NCBI GenBank assembly: GCA_025602915.1
Contig: JAHLJZ010000051.1
Location: 62,001 to 126,000, forward strand
DNA: 64,000 nucleotides
Source: Paraphysoderma sedebokerense
Taxonomy: Eukaryota > Blastocladiomycota > Physodermatomycetes > Physodermatales > Physodermataceae
Direction of reading: 5' to 3'
Shown in pieces: positions 59,685 through 64,000 of the stretch (position 1 is its first letter; every line of letters begins with the position of its first letter). Position numbers and translations under genes: made by a program. The notes under the pieces were generated by a model. That model worked only from the letters and a program-made list of their open reading frames with translations. It ran no database searches and was not told the DNA's origin.

Positions 59685-61274
59685 TCAAGCGATAAAATCC
59701 TCGGCCCCTTTTTCAACCAAGTATCTGATCATTTCTTTTTGATCATTTGAAGCAGCGAAATGAAGGGGTGTCAATGATTTTTCCGTACGTGCATTGACAT
59801 CGGCTCCATTCTCAATCAAATACTTGACCATTTCTAAATATCCTTGATACGCACAAAGATGAAGGGCCGTCGATTGGTCTTCAACGCGTGCATTGATGTC
59901 GGCCCCATTTTTAACCAAGTACTTGACCATTTCTAAATCACCATTAGTAACAGCATAGTAAAGCGGTGTCCAATTTGCTTCATTAGATGTATTAATATCG
60001 GCCTCCATTTCAACCAAGTATTTCACCACCTCGTAATGACCGTCCATTGCAGCAATATGAAGCGGTGTCCAGCCTTGGTCGTCGGGTGTATTGAGATCAG
60101 CTTTCATTTCAACCATGCATCTTGCCACTTCAAAATGACCATTCACTGCAGCAAAATGAAGGGGTGTGAACATGCTTTTAGTTGCTGCATTGATATCGGC
60201 ACCAATTCCAATCAAGTATTCCACCATTCTTAAACGTCCGTTCATTGCAGCATAATGAAGAGGTGTATTGCCATCCATGTGCTGGATTACTTCTACATTT
60301 TGACCCTTCATTGGAGGATAATAGAAGTATGTCGATCTGTCTTTTGTGGCTGCATTGATATTGCCACCCTTTCCAACCAAGTATATGACCACTTCCAAAT
60401 GACCTTTAGAAGCAGCAAGATGAAGGGTTATTCGCTCGGGTGCATTGATATCAGCGCCATTTTCGACCAAGTATCTGACCACTTCTAAATGACCATTCAT
60501 TGATGCATACTCAAAAGGAGCCAACTTGTCGTTATTAAGTGCATTGATATTGGCGCCATTATCAACTAAGTATCTAACCAATTCTAAATGTCCATTACTA
60601 GCAGCATGATGAAGTGGTGTCCAGTTAGTGTCATTGGGAGCGTTGATATCGGCCCCATTCTCAACCAAGTATCTGACCACTTCGAAATGACCTTTCCCGG
60701 CAGCAAGATGTACTGGTGTCCAATTCTTGTCGGTGGGGCCCTTGAAGTTGGCCCGTTTTCCGAGCAAGTAGTTGACCACTTCTAAAGGACGCTCAAGAGC
60801 AACGAAGAGTGTCAACTTGCCTTTAGTGGATACATTGATATCGGCCCCATTTCTAACCAAGTACTTGACCATTTCTAAATGACCATTGAAAGCAGCATAA
60901 TGAAGCGGTGTCCGTCCGGATGAATTGATATTGGCCCCATTCTCAACCAGGTATCTGAATACTTCGAAATGTCCTTTCTCGGCAGCTAAATGTAGCGGGG
61001 TCGCGTTGTTGCACTTGTTAGTAGCAGTTGCATTGATATTGGATTTATTTTTTACCAAATATTTCACCACTTCTAGATTACCCATCTCAGCAGCGAAATG
61101 AAGCGGTGTCATACTTTCATCGTCGCGGACATTGACGTTGGCTCCACCTTCAACCAAGTGCTCGACCACTTCTAAATTACCATTTACAGCAGCAATATGA
61201 AGCGGTGTCATAGTGTACTTAGTGGTTTCTTTCATGTGTATACCCTTTTCGGCGGCCCCGGAAAAGTCGGACAT
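59685..61274 (-). CDS. Ankyrin-repeat protein, about 16 repeats
   Basis: A single exon of 529 residues made almost wholly of 33-residue ankyrin repeats of the form TPLHxAAxNGHLEVVxYLVxxGADIN, from residue 22 to the C-terminus (EKGAEDFIA). I count about sixteen. Repeat 5 (LTLFVALERPLEVVNYLL) and repeat 10 (STYFYYPPMKGQNVEVIQHM) are degenerate, and repeat 10 is short, which would kink the solenoid. There is no signal peptide, TM segment, F-box, SOCS box or kinase domain, so it is a bare protein-binding scaffold. The high similarity among repeats indicates recent internal expansion. It lies 470 bp upstream of the GTPase-glycosyltransferase gene on the same strand; a functional link is inference. 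Confidence 0.9.
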   Translation of the reverse strand: MSDFSGAAEKGIHMKETTKYTMTPLHIAAVNGNLEVVEHLVEGGANVNVRDDESMTPLHFAAEMGNLEVVKYLVKNKSNINATATNKCNNATPLHLAAEKGHFEVFRYLVENGANINSSGRTPLHYAAFNGHLEMVKYLVRNGADINVSTKGKLTLFVALERPLEVVNYLLGKRANFKGPTDKNWTPVHLAAGKGHFEVVRYLVENGADINAPNDTNWTPLHHAASNGHLELVRYLVDNGANINALNNDKLAPFEYASMNGHLEVVRYLVENGADINAPERITLHLAASKGHLEVVIYLVGKGGNINAATKDRSTYFYYPPMKGQNVEVIQHMDGNTPLHYAAMNGRLRMVEYLIGIGADINAATKSMFTPLHFAAVNGHFEVARCMVEMKADLNTPDDQGWTPLHIAAMDGHYEVVKYLVEMEADINTSNEANWTPLYYAVTNGDLEMVKYLVKNGADINARVEDQSTALHLCAYQGYLEMVKYLIENGADVNARTEKSLTPLHFAASNDQKEMIRYLVEKGAEDFIA

Positions 61275-61710
61275 TTTAGAGGAAAACTCAATTTGAATTT
61301 TGGGACACCAGTTATGAAAAGAAGGTATAGAGATACTTAAAATTATATTACAAAGTACTTTTCTTTCTTTAATTCTAAGTGCTCGAGTATCGTTCTCGGC
61401 GTGTGACTAAATGGCATTCAAACTAGAGAAAATTAATTTGACTGGAACGTTGCGGGCCATAAGTTTTCGCATCGGTCCATTATAAAAGGACCGACTTGAG
61501 CGAGCCAAATAAACTAATAATTTCACTTTTGTTAACAATAATATTATTCTTGGTGTTTTATATACAAAGAGTTAAGTCTTAATATAGTCTATGTTTCCCG
61601 TGATATCGGGCAAGTTGACTCTGATTGTCAGTTAGAAGCACGCATGCGGTATGCCTACTGAAGCCATTTTGATCAACTTCCACATTTAAAGATTCTTCAT
61701 GCTCCTGCTC
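61275..61710. promoter_or_regulatory. Intergenic with a perfect 7-bp inverted repeat around TATAAAA
   Basis: At 61472-61494, tcggtcc and ggaccga flank attataaaa exactly. This could be a promoter element facing right or a small hairpin. No other feature is recognised in the stretch. Confidence 0.4.
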
Positions 61711-62085
61711 TTATATATAATATCTATATGCGTGCTTGTAACTGCTCTGAATGATTGAAATTGTTTCATTATATTTTATTATTAAACATACCATGACTTT
61801 CCCTCTGAAAGCGTCGTCTGCTGGCTTAAGGAGAGGCCTATATTCTAGTAGAGTTCTACATCCACAAAATCGAGAGTTTGAATTTGATTGCATTATATAT
61901 TTTGCAATAGTCAAATAATCAAGACTTTTCGAATATCTTTGCAATGCCAGCTTGCAATCATTTGCATTAGAGAGCTTTCTCGACAGAGATTGCCTCAAGT
62001 TCCCTTTTCTTCTGGCGATCAGACAAATTCCATTTACGGCCTCAGACTTTGTGCGTATCCTTCGTACAACTAAATCTTTTGACAT
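61711..62085 (-). CDS. Doubtful small ORF, no family
   Basis: An open frame of 124 codons from ATG 62085. The first 100 residues are basic and helix-prone (VVRRIRTKSEAVNGICLIAR, CKLALQRYSKSLDYLTIAKY) and read like real protein. The C-terminal 25 (KYNETISIIQSSYKH) look like read-through past a possible splice donor at the sequence catggtatg. No family or neighbour supports it. It could be a small gene, a fragment or chance. Confidence 0.3.
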   Translation of the reverse strand: MSKDLVVRRIRTKSEAVNGICLIARRKGNLRQSLSRKLSNANDCKLALQRYSKSLDYLTIAKYIMQSNSNSRFCGCRTLLEYRPLLKPADDAFRGKVMVCLIIKYNETISIIQSSYKHAYRYYI

Positions 62086-62223
62086 CAAGACTTTTTTTAT
62101 ATCAATGGATACAAACGACCGACAGTAGTACTGAATGTGACACTATAGTCAAAGTTGCAACCATTATCTCAGGACAAATCGTCCCTACACTCTATCTCTT
62201 CATAACTTACACTGCACGAAACC

Positions 62224-64000
62224 ATGAAGCTGCCAACCTTGCCGCTTTCACATATACTGCTGCTACTGAATCTCACTCTCACTCCATTCATAATGCATTC
62301 TGCGTCAGGAATATCAGTCTCCATAGATCCCTTTAAATTCAAGATCCCGAATTTCGTTTACCCAATCACCAAATACGCATTTGCCAAAGAAGGCAAGGTC
62401 GAAATACATGTGGAAGTCGACAGCTTTGTCGACAACGTACGGGTAAGTCTGTGTTCTTTTGACGGTCAAATCTAAAAGATAATCGTCGGTGAATTTTCAG
62501 AATGTCAAGTACCAATGCAAATGGTCCATTCAGGACCCTCGACCTTCTCAGGCTGTTAGTATGAGAACATTGATCCATATCCGGATTTGGTGTCGTGGGA
62601 CAAACTATATGTCACATCTTGTGTATGGTCTCTCTAACTCTTTCATTTCTGTATTCAATCTATGTCCCCTGTCCAATACAACCTTTTGGCCAAAAGTACC
62701 GTCGGCATGAGCTGTATCATCTCTTATGCCACGAATCGCGATTGAACGCATTCCTCTACAACCTGGCCCTCGTCAGCTCTGCACCTCAAGCATCAACGGA
62801 AGACGCAAAAACTACAGTTTCAACTTCTTCTTCTTCAAATTCAAGTACCTCCTCCTCCCCCTCCTCAGCTTCATCATCAAATGATCTTTTAAATGTCACA
62901 TCCGGCACCCCTGTTCATTACAGTTTTACTTCTTCCCCATTCGACAATTCACTCTTACGATCCATATGGTTGGAGGATGACGACCCCGAAGTTTTAGAAG
63001 ACGACGCAGAGAAAGAAATCAAAAACAATCAAACAGCCAAGACGACCACGCTAATGCAACCCGGTTTTCAAATGTGCATGGAGCTCAACGTCCCGGACTC
63101 AAAGTCAAACAATACATTTCGAATCAACAAAATCAAACACGAATACCAATTCAACGATGTTTGCGAGTATGTGGATTTGTTTTGGAATGGCGATTCTCGG
63201 GATGACGACCCCTTGCCGTGGAAAGACGATGAAAAGAATGCTGAAATCTTTATGCGACGAAAAACAAAATGGCATGTGGACCATTCTGGTTCGTATGTTT
63301 TGATGATGCTGCATTGTGTGAATTTGGACCATAGCGGTCTCAACGGCACGGAAGAGGATAAGCTCATATCAATTGGCGAGGGGCAATTCAGAATTGCCGG
63401 CAGGGTACGTTCACAGTCTTCTCGCCCAGAACGAGGAGGAGAACCATTTATCGCAATGTTTGGAACCCGGACTAACCTTGATTTACGTTAAATAGTATAA
63501 TTCAACCCTACTCAATCATTATATACCATCAGTACTTTTCAATTACGACGATTCCCCACTCAATGGGACAGCTTTGACTCACCTGCCGATGGGTGTCATT
63601 CCTTTGCTTGAAGTATACCCCGTTTTCTCAATCATGTGGTCAGTAGTCATCACCTGGTGGTTAGCAAATTGGATAAAGTATCGTCAGGTTTGTCTCCTTT
63701 CATTTGAAATTCTGGATTTATCTTGCACGTACTGATTCTGAGGCGATCGTTCACTTAGTACCGATTTACGATGCACTGGATTCTCACTGCTATTCCGATA
63801 TCCCGACTAGCTTGGTGTATCTTCAATATCCTCTACTGGCGAGATTTATCCTCACACGGTAAATTACTTTTCCAACTCTTTGATACGTTGGCATCTATTT
63901 CACTAAACTCGTCTCTCTTTCACGCCCGTTCGTCGTCTTAGGTGTACTTCGTCCGGTATCAGAAATCATAAAATCGTTCTTCCTGGCCGCAACGACAGTT
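62224..64000 (+). CDS. GOST-family (GPR107/108/PTM1-like, Lung 7-TM domain) membrane protein, 3' end outside window
   Basis: Exons 62224-62442, 62560-62622, 62697-63404, 63496-63687, 63759-63858 and 63942-64000 join in phase. A signal peptide (MKLPTLPLSHILLLLNLTLT) opens a luminal domain (about residues 30-360) with Cys in YVTSC and HLLCH, a Ser run, and acidic stretches (WLEDDDPEVLEDDAEKE). The membrane domain begins with YDDSPLNGTALTHLPMGVIP, then TM1 (YPVFSIMWSVVITWWLANWI) and HWILTAIPISRLAWCIFNIL, the pattern of the Lung_7-TM_R/GOST family. These are Golgi and post-Golgi seven-TM proteins with a luminal GOLD-like domain, implicated in trafficking. The third exon is held open between introns whose reading-through frames stop, and the junction at 63404/63496 is chosen because it keeps the frame into TM1. 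The family is fairly secure from the TM region; the subfamily is uncertain. Confidence 0.8.

Noticed and set aside
60036-60785. Three plus-strand ORFs inside the ankyrin gene
   Set aside because: They are antisense shadows of the repeated ankyrin codons and share the same periodic motif.
63405-63495. Read-through of the GOST gene across this stretch as coding
   Set aside because: It stops at 63491, whereas splicing from 63404 to 63496 keeps phase and leads straight into the TM region.
1-64000. tRNA, rRNA, transposase, reverse transcriptase or other mobile-element genes
   Set aside because: I looked for B-box-like tRNA motifs and for transposase or polymerase signatures in all long frames and found none I could support by eye.

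Overview
The window comes from a compact eukaryotic nuclear genome of roughly 40 % GC by eye. Genes lie 0.3-1.6 kb apart, introns are short (about 45-200 nt, GTRNGT...YAG), and the standard genetic code is used. A fungal USP8/Doa4-type deubiquitinase, a diaphanous-type formin, a paxillin-like LIM protein, RIC8, a GOST-family membrane protein and a DHCR24 sterol reductase together point to an early-diverging fungus (zoosporic or zygomycete grade) or a close opisthokont or amoebozoan relative. This is inference; I cannot name the species. I recognised no rRNA, tRNA, CRISPR or mobile-element coding region.

Layout. 1-4 kb: DHCR24 (3' end outside the window) and an unrecognised single-pass membrane protein, both on the minus strand. 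5-23 kb: a tandem duplication of a 19-exon, 1766-residue receptor-like gene (signal peptide, IPT/TIG-like and cadherin-like ectodomain, Cys-rich juxtamembrane module, about nine TM helices). It is accompanied by an F-box/LRR gene, a dead copy of that F-box gene, and two orphan copies of the receptor's C-terminal tail. 23-38 kb: a small TM protein, the deubiquitinase, a putative regulator with a 'SRSQVYR' module, a small LYR-like protein, a TSTD2-like rhodanese and the paxillin-like protein. 38-41 kb: two tandem secreted Pro/Ala-rich proteins whose upstream regions are also duplicated. 41-51 kb: the formin and RIC8. 51-54 kb: a second 'SRSQVYR' regulator. 55-61 kb: a 13-exon gene fusing a dynamin/SLIP-GC-like GTPase to a GT-A-like glycosyltransferase domain (possibly TET-associated type), behind an ankyrin-repeat gene on the same strand. 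62-64 kb: the 5' part of a GOST-family gene.

How the genes relate. Formin, paxillin-like protein and RIC8 are actin, adhesion and G-protein components. DHCR24 and the E-box upstream of it suggest sterol metabolism. The deubiquitinase and the F-box protein belong to the ubiquitin system. The receptor/F-box cluster, the secreted pair and the ankyrin plus GTPase-glycosyltransferase block look like lineage-specific, fast-evolving regions.

Exon models were built by eye from splice signals, phase continuity and, where available, the paralogue. The two receptor genes, DHCR24, the deubiquitinase, the formin and the GTPase-glycosyltransferase splice into open frames with matching phases at the junctions I checked, which is the main support for them. 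Domain names rest on recalled family signatures, not on a search.
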